From the NCBI RefSeq assembly GCF_008974185.1, contig NZ_BKZP01000018.1, positions 1 through 64,000 on the forward strand: a stretch of DNA of 64,000 nt. Reading direction: 5' to 3'. The notes beneath the pieces were generated by a model. That model saw only the letters and a program-made list of their open reading frames with translations, had not been told where the DNA came from and did no database searches. The position numbers were made by a program, and so were the translations under genes. How positions within the stretch are numbered: position 1 is the first letter of the stretch; each line of letters starts with the position of its first letter. Below are positions 43,057 to 52,809 of this stretch, piece after piece. The DNA is from Weizmannia acidilactici. GTDB taxonomy: Bacteria > Bacillota > Bacilli > Bacillales > Bacillaceae_C.

Positions 43057-43096
43057 GAAAACCCGTCGGGAGGATTGCTTCTTCTACGGGTTTTTC
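43057..43096 (+). terminator. Terminator after the orphan EIIA gene
   Basis: AAAACCCGT (43058-43066) pairs with ACGGGTTTT (43086-43094), followed by T residues. Confidence 0.8.
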
Positions 43097-43148
43097 TTTG
43101 TCCCGATGCAAAAAGTGAGGCCCTCTGTTCCCTGTTTTTTCTGCCTTT

Positions 43149-43238
43149 CGCTGATTTCCCGTACCTTACCGCTGATATTTTTGAAGTTACCATTGATTTT
43201 TAAGAGAGGTCCGCCGATTATTCTATAGTTTCTGCTGA
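43149..43238 (-). repeat. Phased AATCAGCGG array, copy 1 (reverse orientation)
   Basis: CGCTGAT-like units start at about 43149, 43171, 43191, 43212 and 43233, i.e. every 20-22 bases; the complement of the unit is AATCAGCGG. Units three and four are decayed (CATTGAT, CGCCGAT). A matching array in the other orientation lies at 60135-60200. The neighbouring stretch to 43477 has no gene. Confidence 0.55.
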
Positions 43239-43477
43239 TTCTACGTAAAGGGATGGGGATACTGTCGTTGTCATCCCAGTTACTTCAAAGTACTCTTAAT
43301 TAGGATCCGCTTAAAACAATCCATCGTGATCAGCATAATAAGAAAAGATAAGATTTTGAAACTGAAAAGTTGATGAGACAATATTATATATTGATTCTAT
43401 GCACATTCTATTACTTTTTTCTTTCCATCGGCTAAAATAAAAATATGTGAAAAAGTTCAATTTTAACTCTCAAAAGA

Positions 43478-44030
43478 TGGAGTGCTGGCGGAAATAACGG
43501 ATTATTTGATAAACGGAAATCGGTTCGGATGTTTACAGATCAGGAAGTGCTGAAAGAACTTTTACTGGGAAGTGTTGGATGATGCGAAAAATCTCCGTCA
43601 TGGGCTAATTCGCAGCCGTGGGAAGTGTATGTCGCGGCCGGAGAAGTGATGGAAAAGCTGCGTGATGCTTATCTAAAAGCTTATGATGCAAGTGAACCGC
43701 AGGATGATTCAGATATGCCGAAACCGACCGGCTGGCCGGAATCGGTCTAGGAACAGATGAACCGTACTTATGAAAAAATCAAAGGGAAAGCGGGCATCCC
43801 GCCGGAAGAACGGCGGAGAAATAATTTCAAATTTTTCAATGCACCGGTTGCGGCCTTTATCTGCATCGATCGGGATTTAACAGAATGGTCAATGCTTAAT
43901 GCCGGTATTTATGCAGGAAATATGATGCTGGCTGCAGCAACGCACGGTCCATCAGCGGATTTTGATCGGCATTATGATCGGGTACGAAGGTAATGGCCAT
44001 CCGCTGAACCGCGCCTTTGGAGGAAGATAC
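43478..44030 (+). pseudogene. Nitroreductase-family remnant with several frameshifts and a stop
   Basis: Pieces in changing frames give, in family order, LFDKRKSVRMFTDQEVLKEL (N-terminal substrate/FMN region), NSQPWEVYVAAGEVMEKL, a TAG at 43748-43750, FKFFNAPVAAFICIDRDL, AGIYAGNMMLAAATHG and GIMIGYEGNGHPLNRAF. These are the standard nitroreductase blocks. At least two frameshifts and one stop make the gene dead. Confidence 0.75.
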
Positions 44031-44142
44031 TCACATCAAAGGAATTTAAAGGATACTCCTTTCCTTTCCAAACTGCAAAATAGTCTTTCTTACAGAATTG
44101 GGCGTATAATGGAAAGGAACACAAATGAAAGGGAGCGTTTAT

Positions 44143-45483
44143 ATGGCAAGGGAAATTACGCCGGGGATGGCGGAAAGCTTTTCCAGACAAATCCGTGAAG
44201 TACCGCAAAGCAAAGTGATCCGGGATGCGGTCATGAAAAACGGGATCAAGGCCGCAACGATCAACAATGATTCGTTCGTGTCCATGAATCACGTATTCTC
44301 GCACGAAATTGAAACCGGAAAAGTAACGAACCAGAAGCAAAGTGGCCGCTGTTGGATGTTTGCGGCCTTAAACACGTTTACCCACAAATTAAACGCACAG
44401 TTCAAATTAAAAGACTTCGAGCTTTCGCAAAACTATACATTTTTCTGGGACAAATTCGAAAAAGCCAATTACTTTTTGGAAAGCATTATTGAAACGGCAG
44501 ATGAGCCTTTGGAAGGTAGGCTCGTTTCCTGGCTGCTTGCAACCCCGCAGCAGGATGGCGGACAGTGGGATATGCTCGTTTCGTTGATTCAAAAGTACGG
44601 CGCCGTACCGAAGCAGGTCATGCCGGAAACATACAACAGCAGTAACTCACGCGAACTCAACCCGCTTTTAAACGCCAAGCTGCGCGAAGATGCGATGGTT
44701 CTCCGCAAAATGTATGCGGAAGGCAGATCGGAAGAAGATTTGCGGCAGGCAAAAACAGGTATGCTTGCTGAAATTTACAAGCTGCTCGTCTTTACACTTG
44801 GTGAACCGCCAAAAACATTTGATTTTGAATTCCGGGATACCGACAAAGTTTTCCACCGGGAACAAGGCATCACACCGCAACAATTTTTCCAAAAATATGT
44901 CGGGTTTGCACTCGATGATTACGTCAGCATCATCAATGCGCCGACAAAAGACAAACCGTTCGGGAAAACATATACGGTGCAGTATCTTGGCAATGTCATC
45001 GGCGGAAAACCAATCAAGTATTTAAATGTGGATATGGAAACTTTTAAAAATCTCGCGATCCGGCAACTCAAGGACAACCGCAGCGTCTGGTTCGGCTGCG
45101 ATGTAGCGGAGTCTTCAGACCGGAATGAAGGGATCATGGACACAGCCCTTTATGATGTTGAAATAGCGTTTGGATTTCCATTCGGGATGTCAAAAGCGGA
45201 ACGCCTCGACTACAAAGACAGCGTCATGACGCATGCGATGGTGTTAACAGGCGTGAATCTCGTGGACGGCAGGCCGAACCGCTGGAAAGTTGAAAACAGC
45301 TGGGGCGAAAAAGTCGGCAAAAACGGCTACTTTGTCATGAGCGATGCATGGATGGACGAATATACGTATCAAATTGTCGTCGATAAAAAATATCTTCCGG
45401 ATGAATTGCAAAAAGCCTGGGAACAGGAACCGATTGTCCTAAAACCATGGGATCCGATGGGTTCATTGGCTTGGATGAAATGA
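44143..45483 (+). CDS. pepC: Aminopeptidase C (bleomycin hydrolase family, C1B)
   Basis: Cytoplasmic cysteine aminopeptidase (446 aa) that trims peptides from the N-terminus; the family forms hexameric barrels. The catalytic Cys is in QSGRCWMFAALN near residue 70, the His in MTHAMVLTGV near 365, and the Asn in KVENSWGEKVG near 388. AAAGGGAG suits ATG 44143; an in-frame ATG at 44125 would add six residues without a good site. A terminator follows the stop. Confidence 0.94.
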   Translation: MAREITPGMAESFSRQIREVPQSKVIRDAVMKNGIKAATINNDSFVSMNHVFSHEIETGKVTNQKQSGRCWMFAALNTFTHKLNAQFKLKDFELSQNYTFFWDKFEKANYFLESIIETADEPLEGRLVSWLLATPQQDGGQWDMLVSLIQKYGAVPKQVMPETYNSSNSRELNPLLNAKLREDAMVLRKMYAEGRSEEDLRQAKTGMLAEIYKLLVFTLGEPPKTFDFEFRDTDKVFHREQGITPQQFFQKYVGFALDDYVSIINAPTKDKPFGKTYTVQYLGNVIGGKPIKYLNVDMETFKNLAIRQLKDNRSVWFGCDVAESSDRNEGIMDTALYDVEIAFGFPFGMSKAERLDYKDSVMTHAMVLTGVNLVDGRPNRWKVENSWGEKVGKNGYFVMSDAWMDEYTYQIVVDKKYLPDELQKAWEQEPIVLKPWDPMGSLAWMK

Positions 45484-45497
45484 GAAATTAATCTACA

Positions 45498-45528
45498 GGT
45501 GCGGTCTTCCAAAGGCCGTACCTTTTTT
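45498..45528 (+). terminator. Terminator of pepC
   Basis: GGTGCGG (45498-45504) pairs with CCGTACC (45516-45522) with one G-U pair, followed by TTTTTT. Confidence 0.8.
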
Positions 45529-45596
45529 GGATGAATCCATATTGGTATTTTTTTCATAACCTTGTAAAATGGAATCAAGAAAGGAGCTGTCATCCG

Positions 45597-47408
45597 ATGA
45601 AATATATCGATACATGGGATTTGGATGCTGTTATTCCCGGCGGCACGAAATCCCCGGAACTGCAGAAAAAATTGCAGGGAATTAAAGATGAAATTGGAGA
45701 ATACGAAACCTTGCTGAATGCATGGGATTTTTCAAAAGACCCTTCTCCGGAGCCGTTTAAGGCAATCTTGAAAAAAAAGGAAGAGATCGGAAAGGGGCTC
45801 GGGCAGTCCGCGACGTTCGTGCAAATGTGGCACGATGCCTACATGGATGATGCATACGCGAATGTTGTTATGGGGCAGGTCATGGATTTGTTCAGCGAAA
45901 TGCAAAAGCTGTCCACGACATTTCAGAAAAAACTTGTTTCCATCCAGGATGAAGATTGGAAAAAGTTTTTGCAGGACAAGGAATTAAGTGAAGTTTCCTT
46001 TGCCCTCAATGAAACACGCGACGAAGGGAAACGCCTGTTGTCGGAAGAAGAGGAAAAACTTATTGCAGATTTGAACCAGGACGGCTTGGCAGGGTGGAGC
46101 CGACTGTACGATACAACCGTTTCCACCATGACGATCCCGTTTACGGATAAAGAAGGAAAAACGACGGAATTATCGGTCGGCCAGGCGATGAACCGGATGT
46201 ATTCCGACCCGGATCCAAAAGTGCGCAAACAGCTGTTTGAAAACTGGGAAGCGGCCTGGGAAAAATATGCCCCGATTTTTGCTGATACGATCAACCACTT
46301 GGACGGCTACCGGATTACGCTGCAAAAAACCCACAACCGGGAAAGCTTCCTGGATGAACCGTTGGAATATAACCGCATGTCGAAAGAAACGCTTGATGCG
46401 ATGTGGAAAGCAGTTGCCGAAAACAAGCAGCCGTTTATCAATTTTTTAAACCAAAAAGCCAAAATTTTCGGTATGGAAAAATTGGGCTGGCAGGATGTTG
46501 ATGCACCGGTTGCACTCGGGGATATGAAACCGACCCGCTTTACATATGACGAAGCGTGCGATTTTGTCATTGAAAATTTCGCTTCTTTCGGCCCGAAATT
46601 AGCATCGTTTGCCAAACATGCGCTGGAAAACCGCTGGGTGGAGGCGGAAGACCGGCCGAATAAGCGCCCGGGCGGCTACTGCACGAATTTGCCGGAGTTT
46701 GAGGAATCGCGGATTTTTATGACTTTCACCGGCTCCATAAACGATGCGAGCACTTTGGCGCATGAGCTCGGCCATGCTTTCCACAGCCATGTGATGCGCG
46801 ATTTGCCGCAATTAAACCGCGAGTATGCCATGAATGTTGCTGAAACGGCGAGCACTTTTGCGGAAACGATCATCGGCAATGCAACGGTCGCGAACGCAAA
46901 ATCGAAGGAAGAAAAAATTTCGCTATTAAATGCGAAACTGGAAAATGCCACCGCGATGTTTTTAAACATCCATGCGCGCTTCCTGTTCGAAAAAAGCTTC
47001 TATGAAGAGCGTACGAAAGGCGTTGTATCTAAGCAAAGGCTGAATGAACTGATGGTGAACGCGCAAAAAGAAGCGTACTGCGACTCTTTGTCCGGCTACC
47101 ATCCGCATTTCTGGTGCAGCAAACTCCACTTCTTTATTGACGACGTGCCGTTCTACAACTTCCCTTACACGTTCGGTTATTTGTTCAGCCTTGGTATTTA
47201 CGCCGAATACTTAAAGAACCCGGACGGCTTTGAAGACAAATACATCGCCTTGCTCCGCGATACCGGACGGATGAAAGTAGAAGATTTAGCCATGAAGCAC
47301 CTTGGCGTAGACCTGACAAAACCGGACTTTTGGGCAGCCGGGATTGAAATCATGGCAAAAGACGCTGAAGAATTTATCCGACTGACGGATGAAGTAATGA
47401 ATTCATAA
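45597..47408 (+). CDS. M3 family oligoendopeptidase (PepF-like, second copy)
   Basis: Zinc oligopeptidase of 603 aa, a different branch of the M3 family from the pepF at 9069-10886. The zinc motif is LAHELGHAFHSHVM near residue 387, and the distal glutamate is in NVAETASTFAETII. The N-terminus (YIDTWDLDAVIPGG) matches the M3B oligoendopeptidase subgroup. AAGGAG precedes ATG 45597; the frame is open further upstream without a start site. Like pepC before it, it would process peptides. Confidence 0.92.
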   Translation: MKYIDTWDLDAVIPGGTKSPELQKKLQGIKDEIGEYETLLNAWDFSKDPSPEPFKAILKKKEEIGKGLGQSATFVQMWHDAYMDDAYANVVMGQVMDLFSEMQKLSTTFQKKLVSIQDEDWKKFLQDKELSEVSFALNETRDEGKRLLSEEEEKLIADLNQDGLAGWSRLYDTTVSTMTIPFTDKEGKTTELSVGQAMNRMYSDPDPKVRKQLFENWEAAWEKYAPIFADTINHLDGYRITLQKTHNRESFLDEPLEYNRMSKETLDAMWKAVAENKQPFINFLNQKAKIFGMEKLGWQDVDAPVALGDMKPTRFTYDEACDFVIENFASFGPKLASFAKHALENRWVEAEDRPNKRPGGYCTNLPEFEESRIFMTFTGSINDASTLAHELGHAFHSHVMRDLPQLNREYAMNVAETASTFAETIIGNATVANAKSKEEKISLLNAKLENATAMFLNIHARFLFEKSFYEERTKGVVSKQRLNELMVNAQKEAYCDSLSGYHPHFWCSKLHFFIDDVPFYNFPYTFGYLFSLGIYAEYLKNPDGFEDKYIALLRDTGRMKVEDLAMKHLGVDLTKPDFWAAGIEIMAKDAEEFIRLTDEVMNS

Positions 47409-47531
47409 ATTGTTTTGAATTACCTTTCATAGCAAGCGTATGAATGACATATTGCTTCTAAATATTGTGAAACTTGCCCTTCATTCTGCCCGTATTTGGA
47501 AAAAATGCCGGAATTGGTATAAAAAGGGGTG

Positions 47532-47857
47532 GGGGCTGTTGTAAAAGCCTTTTTTAAACAAGAAAACCCGCCGAAATAAAATATTTTTCCCAACGGGTTT
47601 TCGCCATTTCCGGATTTTCTTTCTGAAGCAGGCGGTTCTTTTCCGCTTGCTTCAGAAAGTGATGGGCTTGGTAACCAGCCCGAATGCGATGCTTACCTTG
47701 GCCCGGCCCCCGAAAGCAGACGCACCTGAGCAGGGAGGTCCGCGACGTATGCTGAGCAACACGCATTTCGCGATTATCAACAATGTTCAATAACACAACC
47801 TTGCATTTAAAAAAGGGGGTGCCCCTAGGTCAGTTTACTGACTTTTAGGACAACCCC
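47532..47857 (+). mobile_element. IS-end-bounded repeat, copy 1 (non-autonomous, about 326 bp)
   Basis: Starts with GGGGCTGTTGTAAAAGCC and ends with GACTTTTAGGACAACCCC, whose complement GGGGTTGTCCTAAAAGTC is an inverted version of the start. Inside is a CTTTCTGAAGCAGGCG/CGCTTGCTTCAGAAAG stem (47619-47659), but no open transposase frame. A shorter direct copy lies at 55929-56190, and the right end is repeated in reverse at 63425. The ends recall IS1182-type termini, but I could not verify the family. The flanking parts of the 47409-47994 gap show no gene. Confidence 0.65.
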
Positions 47858-47994
47858 TTATGTTTAAATCGAAAAAATGTCTTTAAACTGAATGAAGGAC
47901 TAAAAAGCTTGATTTTCCAATTGGAACAACCCTTCATCAAGCAAATGAAAGACAGTTTGCAAATAGACATGATGAAAAGAAACTTTACAATTGA

Positions 47995-48789
47995 TCAAAG
48001 GCAGGGTTTTCTCCCGCCGATTGCTTCTGTTATTTTTTCTGACGCTTCTTTTAATTTCTCCCCGCAGAAAGAAATATGTTCTTCACTGACCATTGAAGCA
48101 AACCCGATACAAGCAATTACCATTGTTACGTCGCCGTGAGGGCCGAATATCGGTGCAGCGACACCAAAAACATCACGTGTGTGTTCCCCATAGCTTACTG
48201 CATACCCCTTTTTCCTTACCTCATTTAAAGATTCTACAAAAGTTTTCACATCTGTAATAGATTGATCAGTAAATTGTTTAAAGCTTACTTTTTGGACTAT
48301 TTTTTTCATTTTTTCTTTTTGAGTAAAAGCTAAGTAGCATTTGCCAAAAGAAGCACTGGTTAAAGGGAATTGCTGTCCTAATTTAACAGTCACCTGAAAT
48401 GGATTATCAGGGAGATCAGCCTCTTCTTTGGCTATGTACATTAAACGGTTATCAGATACAGGTTCAAGCAATACACTCGTTAGCCGGGTTTGTTCATTCA
48501 CCCACTTAAGATAAGGCCTGGCAAGCCTAAGGTAATTAATAAATTCTGAAGCCCTGGCACCCAGAACAATTAGATTCGATCCGAGATGATATTGTTTGGA
48601 TTCTTCATCATACGAAACATAACGAAAGTGATGCAGTACCTTTAAAATTCTATGGCAAGTACTTTTATTTATATCTAAATTCTTAGAGATTTGGGACAAA
48701 GTACGTTCCTTTGTTGTGTAGCGGCTTAAATATTCCAGAATTTTAATGGCTGTTTCAAGAGCAGGAACTTCAGACTTATAATTTTCCAT
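47995..48789 (-). CDS. IclR-family transcriptional regulator
   Basis: Regulator of 264 aa. An N-terminal winged helix (residues 10-70, TLSQISKNLDINKSTCHRIL) binds DNA. The C-terminal IclR effector domain from about residue 85 (LRLARPYLKWVNEQTRLTSV ... SFGKCYLAF ... HTRDVFGVAAPIFGPHGDVT) would bind a small acid. It is divergent from the thiolase operon, with a consensus promoter and a palindrome in the gap, so it probably controls that operon. AAAGGAG precedes its ATG. Confidence 0.9.
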   Translation of the reverse strand: MENYKSEVPALETAIKILEYLSRYTTKERTLSQISKNLDINKSTCHRILKVLHHFRYVSYDEESKQYHLGSNLIVLGARASEFINYLRLARPYLKWVNEQTRLTSVLLEPVSDNRLMYIAKEEADLPDNPFQVTVKLGQQFPLTSASFGKCYLAFTQKEKMKKIVQKVSFKQFTDQSITDVKTFVESLNEVRKKGYAVSYGEHTRDVFGVAAPIFGPHGDVTMVIACIGFASMVSEEHISFCGEKLKEASEKITEAIGGRKPCL

Positions 48790-48921
48790 TAAGCGTTTCT
48801 CCTTTATCAGTAGGCACTTTAGCTTTCGTTCATTTTAGAATTTCACTTTGTGATTTGTCAACTCATATTATTGAGTTTATATTGCCTTAATATTTATAAT
48901 GCTGAATTTACAAAATTTTCG

Positions 48922-48985
48922 TTGACAATAGAATTTGTTCATTGTATAATCGTTCCGTGTAAGGTACATAGTTCCATATATGGAA
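48922..48985 (+). promoter_or_regulatory. Consensus promoter and palindromic operator of the acyl-CoA operon
   Basis: TTGACA (48922-48927), exactly 17 bases, TATAAT (48945-48950): a perfect SigA promoter facing the thiolase gene. Twenty-one bases past the -10, TTCCATATATGGAA (48972-48985) is a perfect 14-base palindrome. It lies just downstream of the start site, where a repressor such as the adjacent IclR protein could bind. The leader to the TTG start is about 110 bases. Confidence 0.75.
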
Positions 48986-49069
48986 TATCTTGAATTCTAC
49001 TCAATCTGTATTTGACGGAAATATTATTACCTTACAAAATGAAAGCCTTTTCTTTTAGGAGGGTGAAAG

Positions 49070-50263
49070 TTGAGAAGTGTTGTTATTGTGGATGCTGTGA
49101 GAACAGCAGTAGGAAGAATGGGAGGCAGTTTAAAAAATGAGGAAGCAGATTTTCTTGCAGCGGAAGTCATCAGAGAAGTCACATCCCGAACAGGTTTAGA
49201 AAAGAAAAAAGTGGACGAGGTGATATTCGGGCAGGCGAAACAAAGTGCAGATACGCCCAACCTTGCAAGATTGTCTCTATTGCGCGCGGGATTTCCGGTG
49301 GAGGTTCCAGGATATACAGTACATAGGCAATGCGGATCAGGACTCCAGGCTATCAATAATGCGGCTTTGCAAATTATGTGCGGGTTATCTGATGTAATTA
49401 TTGCCGGCGGTGCAGAGTCTATGAGTACTGCACCATTTTATATTCGAAACGTACGATACGGATTGGGATCAGGAAATAGTGAGATCATTGATCCTAATAC
49501 AGAAAGCCAGCCACGGTCACAACCAATTGACATCTATGGAAACCTGACGATGGGATACACTGCCGAGATTTTAGCTGAAAAGTACGGGATTACAAGAAAA
49601 GAGCAGGATGAATTTGCGTTGCGCAGTCAAAAACTAGCACTACAGGCAATACGCAGCGGACGATTTCAAAAGGAAATAGTCCCCTATGAAATCAAAGATC
49701 GGAAGGAAGTAAAGATCTTTCAAGTAGATGAACATCCGAGAGAAACAAATTTGGAAAAACTGGGCAATTTAAAACCAATATTTAAAGAAAACGGAACAGT
49801 TACTGCAGGAAATAGCAGCGGGAGAAATGATGGAGCGTCAGCCGTTTTGTTAATGTCGGAGGATGCAGCGCGACAGCAGGGATTCAAACCTAAAGCGAGG
49901 ATTGTAGCACATTCTGTTTCAGGAGTCTCACCGGAAATCATGGGGATTGGACCGGTTCCGGCTGTTAAGAAGGCGCTATTTTCCGCAGGGCTCTCTTTAG
50001 ATGAAATAGGGTTGATTGAATTAAATGAAGCGTTCGCAGCCCAGGCTTTATCTGTGATTAAAGAACTCAATTTGGATATGGAACGGGTCAATGTCAATGG
50101 AGGGGCCATTGCACTAGGGCATCCTTTAGGCGCAACAGGGGCTATTTTAATGACGAAACTAATATATGAAATGGAAAGAAGAGGTGAAAAGTACGGATTG
50201 GTTACCCTCTGTATTGCAGGTGGGCAAGGTATTGCAACGATTGTAGAAAATATGCAGATATAA
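49070..50263 (+). CDS. Acetyl-CoA C-acyltransferase (thiolase)
   Basis: Thiolase (397 aa) that cleaves a 3-oxoacyl-CoA with CoA, last step of a beta-oxidation spiral. The nucleophile Cys is in HRQCGSGLQAI near residue 89, the His in GGAIALGHPLGATG near 350, and the second Cys in LCIAGGQG near 383. TTG start after TTAGGAGGG. First gene of a six-gene operon on the plus strand. Chain length or dicarboxylate preference is not decidable by eye. Confidence 0.93.
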   Translation: MRSVVIVDAVRTAVGRMGGSLKNEEADFLAAEVIREVTSRTGLEKKKVDEVIFGQAKQSADTPNLARLSLLRAGFPVEVPGYTVHRQCGSGLQAINNAALQIMCGLSDVIIAGGAESMSTAPFYIRNVRYGLGSGNSEIIDPNTESQPRSQPIDIYGNLTMGYTAEILAEKYGITRKEQDEFALRSQKLALQAIRSGRFQKEIVPYEIKDRKEVKIFQVDEHPRETNLEKLGNLKPIFKENGTVTAGNSSGRNDGASAVLLMSEDAARQQGFKPKARIVAHSVSGVSPEIMGIGPVPAVKKALFSAGLSLDEIGLIELNEAFAAQALSVIKELNLDMERVNVNGGAIALGHPLGATGAILMTKLIYEMERRGEKYGLVTLCIAGGQGIATIVENMQI

Positions 50264-50276
50264 AGGAGGCTGACTT

Positions 50277-51536
50277 ATGGAAAAACGCTCAAAATCGAAA
50301 TTATGGATAATAGTGTTTATCACATCATTTCTTGGATTAATGGTAGACGCTATGGATTTACAAATGCTTTCATTAAGCCTTCCGCAATTAATGAAAGAGT
50401 TTAATATGTCTGAGGTGCAAGCGGGAACTTTGGGAACTTCGTCGTTAGCCGGTATGGCGATTGGCGGCATGATCGGAGGGTGGATGGCGGATCGTTTTGG
50501 CCGTGTACGTACGATATCCTGGACGATTATATTATTTTCGGTGGGTACCGCACTGCTTGTTCTTGCTGGCAGCTATGAACAATTTATAGTAATTCGCTTT
50601 ATTTCCTCTCTTGGATTAGGTGCAGAATATGTAGTTGTAAACATGCTTATGGCAGAATATATTCCATCAAATAAGAGGACAACGGTGTTGGGAACGGTAC
50701 AAGCTGGATGGTCGGTAGGATATCTTGTCGCTACACTGTTATCAGGTGCGATTTTACCTGAATTTGGTTGGCGACCTCTTTTTCTCATAGCATTAGTTCC
50801 AGTGTTAATCGCTATTTATACAAGATTTGTGATTCCAGAACCTGAGGGCTGGAAAGAAATTGTAAGAGAGAGATCAGAAGTTAAGAAGAATGAATGGATT
50901 CAAGTGTTAAGTAAGCCAAAATTAAGACTAAACTTTTTATTATGGACAGTAACAGCTCTTTTCTTGCAATTTGGTTATTACGGAGTTAACAGTTGGTTGC
51001 CAACTTATTTGGTAAATGAAGTAGGATATGATTTTAAAAACATGACAGGATACTTGGTTGGAACGTATACAGCTATGATTTTAGGAAAAATTTTGACTGG
51101 CAGATTAGCAGACATATTTGGGCGCCGGACCATGTTTGTCATTGGTGGACTAAGTACTGCGATAGCACTTCCGTTAATTATCCATTTCCAAAGCCCGGGA
51201 AATATTGTTGTGTTGCTTACTGTATTTGGGTTTCTCTACGGCATGCCTTATGCAGTGAATGCCACATACATGAGTGAAAGTTTTCCAACGCATGTACGAG
51301 GTACGGCAGTGGGTGGGGCTTATAATATAGGTAGAGCGGGGGCTGCGTTTGCTCCTGTTGTCATTGGCATGATTGCGACGCAACAATCTATTGGCTTAGG
51401 GCTGGCATCCCTTGGTATTGCTTATGCATTGTGCGGTATAATTCCAGCACTTTTTATTCGTGAAAAAATGTACGAACCTTTTGAAAAAAAGGCTCCCCAA
51501 GATTCAGAGCAAGGTCAGCTAAATTCTGGAATTTAA
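50277..51536 (+). CDS. MFS transporter, aromatic/organic acid:H+ symporter type
   Basis: Twelve-helix permease (419 aa). GLMVDAMDLQMLSLSLPQLM in helix 1, GGWMADRFGRVRT after helix 2 and GRLADIFGRRTM after helix 8 are the AAHS/SHS-type marks of carriers for aromatic or short organic acids. AAAGGAGG precedes the ATG, 13 bases after the thiolase stop. It most likely brings in the substrate that the neighbouring CoA enzymes degrade. Confidence 0.88.
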   Translation: MEKRSKSKLWIIVFITSFLGLMVDAMDLQMLSLSLPQLMKEFNMSEVQAGTLGTSSLAGMAIGGMIGGWMADRFGRVRTISWTIILFSVGTALLVLAGSYEQFIVIRFISSLGLGAEYVVVNMLMAEYIPSNKRTTVLGTVQAGWSVGYLVATLLSGAILPEFGWRPLFLIALVPVLIAIYTRFVIPEPEGWKEIVRERSEVKKNEWIQVLSKPKLRLNFLLWTVTALFLQFGYYGVNSWLPTYLVNEVGYDFKNMTGYLVGTYTAMILGKILTGRLADIFGRRTMFVIGGLSTAIALPLIIHFQSPGNIVVLLTVFGFLYGMPYAVNATYMSESFPTHVRGTAVGGAYNIGRAGAAFAPVVIGMIATQQSIGLGLASLGIAYALCGIIPALFIREKMYEPFEKKAPQDSEQGQLNSGI

Positions 51537-51619
51537 TAGAAATAATCACCAAATACGGATAATGATTCTATTTATAAGAAATTATCTATGTAAACAATGC
51601 AAATTGAGGGGGCTTTTGA

Positions 51620-52807
51620 ATGTCTGGACCATTAGAAGGGATAAAAGTTGTGGAACTTTCGAGAACATTGGCAGGCCCTTTTTGCAGTATGCAATTGGCT
51701 GATATGGGGGCAGATGTTATAAAGATTGAACAGCCGGAGATTGGAGATGAGACTCGCAGTTATGTTCCTCCTGATATTAAAGGAGAATCTTGTTACTTTA
51801 TGAGTTTGAATAAAAACAAAAAAGGTATGACATTAAACTTAAAGACGAAAGAAGGTCAACATATTGTAAAGAAGCTCGTGAAGAATGCAGATGTACTCAT
51901 TGAAAATTTTAGAAATGGTACGATGGAAAAATTCGGCTTAGGGTATGACGTACTGAAAGAAATAAACCCTCGGCTAGTGTATTGCGCAGTCAGTGGATTT
52001 GGAAGAACGGGCCCATTGAAGGATGAGCCTGCGTATGATTTGCTTATGCAGGGATTCGGAGGATTAATGAGCGTAACTGGAGAGGCTGATGGCGCTCCGG
52101 TTAAAGTTGGTTTTTCAATTGTTGATTTGGCTACAGGGCTTTATGCATCTTTTGGAGTTGTTTTAGCATTGTTGGTTAGAGAAAAGACTGGAAAAGGTCA
52201 ATATGTAGAAGCCTCTTTGCTGGATACAATTGTTTCGCTTTCAAGTTATTTAGGACAAAGTGTTTTAGCTACAGGAAAAATCCCGGGGAGATTAGGCTCT
52301 GCCCATCCCAATCTCGTTCCTTATCAAGCATTTGAGGCAAAGGACGGCTATGTAATTATTGCAGTACCAAATGATTGGCTGTGGAGAAAAATGTGCGACG
52401 CCCTTGGTCTTCAAAATTTAAAGAATCATCCCAAATATGCAGTGAATGAAAATCGAGTGGCGAATCGCGAAGAACTTGTAGAGATACTCACGGCATATAC
52501 GAAAACAAAAAGTTCATTGGAAATTATCGAATGTCTGAACCAGGCAGGTGTGCCCAGCGGCCACATTCATAACCTTGCTCAAGTACTGGCCCATCCACAG
52601 ATAAAATATCGGGAGATGATCCAGGAAGTAGAGCATCCTACTATCGGCATGATGAAAATGCTTGGAATTCCAATCAAATTATCAGATACACCGGGGTCAG
52701 TCCGAAAAGCACCTCCTTTGTTAGGTGAAAACACAGAAGAAGTGCTAATTCAACTTGGATACAGTAATGAAGATATTGAAAATTATAAAAAAAGAGGGAT
52801 TATATAA
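51620..52807 (+). CDS. CaiB/BaiF-type (family III) CoA-transferase
   Basis: Family III acyl-CoA transferase (395 aa), which activates an acid by moving CoA from another acyl-CoA through an aspartyl intermediate. Typical blocks are GIKVVELSRTLAGPFCSMQL, ADVIKIEQPEIGDETR, NKNKKGMTLNLKT, and AYDLLMQGFGGLMSVTGE with the expected Asp near residue 137-170. No acyl-CoA ligase occurs in the operon, so this enzyme probably performs substrate activation. Confidence 0.92.
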   Translation: MSGPLEGIKVVELSRTLAGPFCSMQLADMGADVIKIEQPEIGDETRSYVPPDIKGESCYFMSLNKNKKGMTLNLKTKEGQHIVKKLVKNADVLIENFRNGTMEKFGLGYDVLKEINPRLVYCAVSGFGRTGPLKDEPAYDLLMQGFGGLMSVTGEADGAPVKVGFSIVDLATGLYASFGVVLALLVREKTGKGQYVEASLLDTIVSLSSYLGQSVLATGKIPGRLGSAHPNLVPYQAFEAKDGYVIIAVPNDWLWRKMCDALGLQNLKNHPKYAVNENRVANREELVEILTAYTKTKSSLEIIECLNQAGVPSGHIHNLAQVLAHPQIKYREMIQEVEHPTIGMMKMLGIPIKLSDTPGSVRKAPPLLGENTEEVLIQLGYSNEDIENYKKRGII

Positions 52808-52809
52808 TA

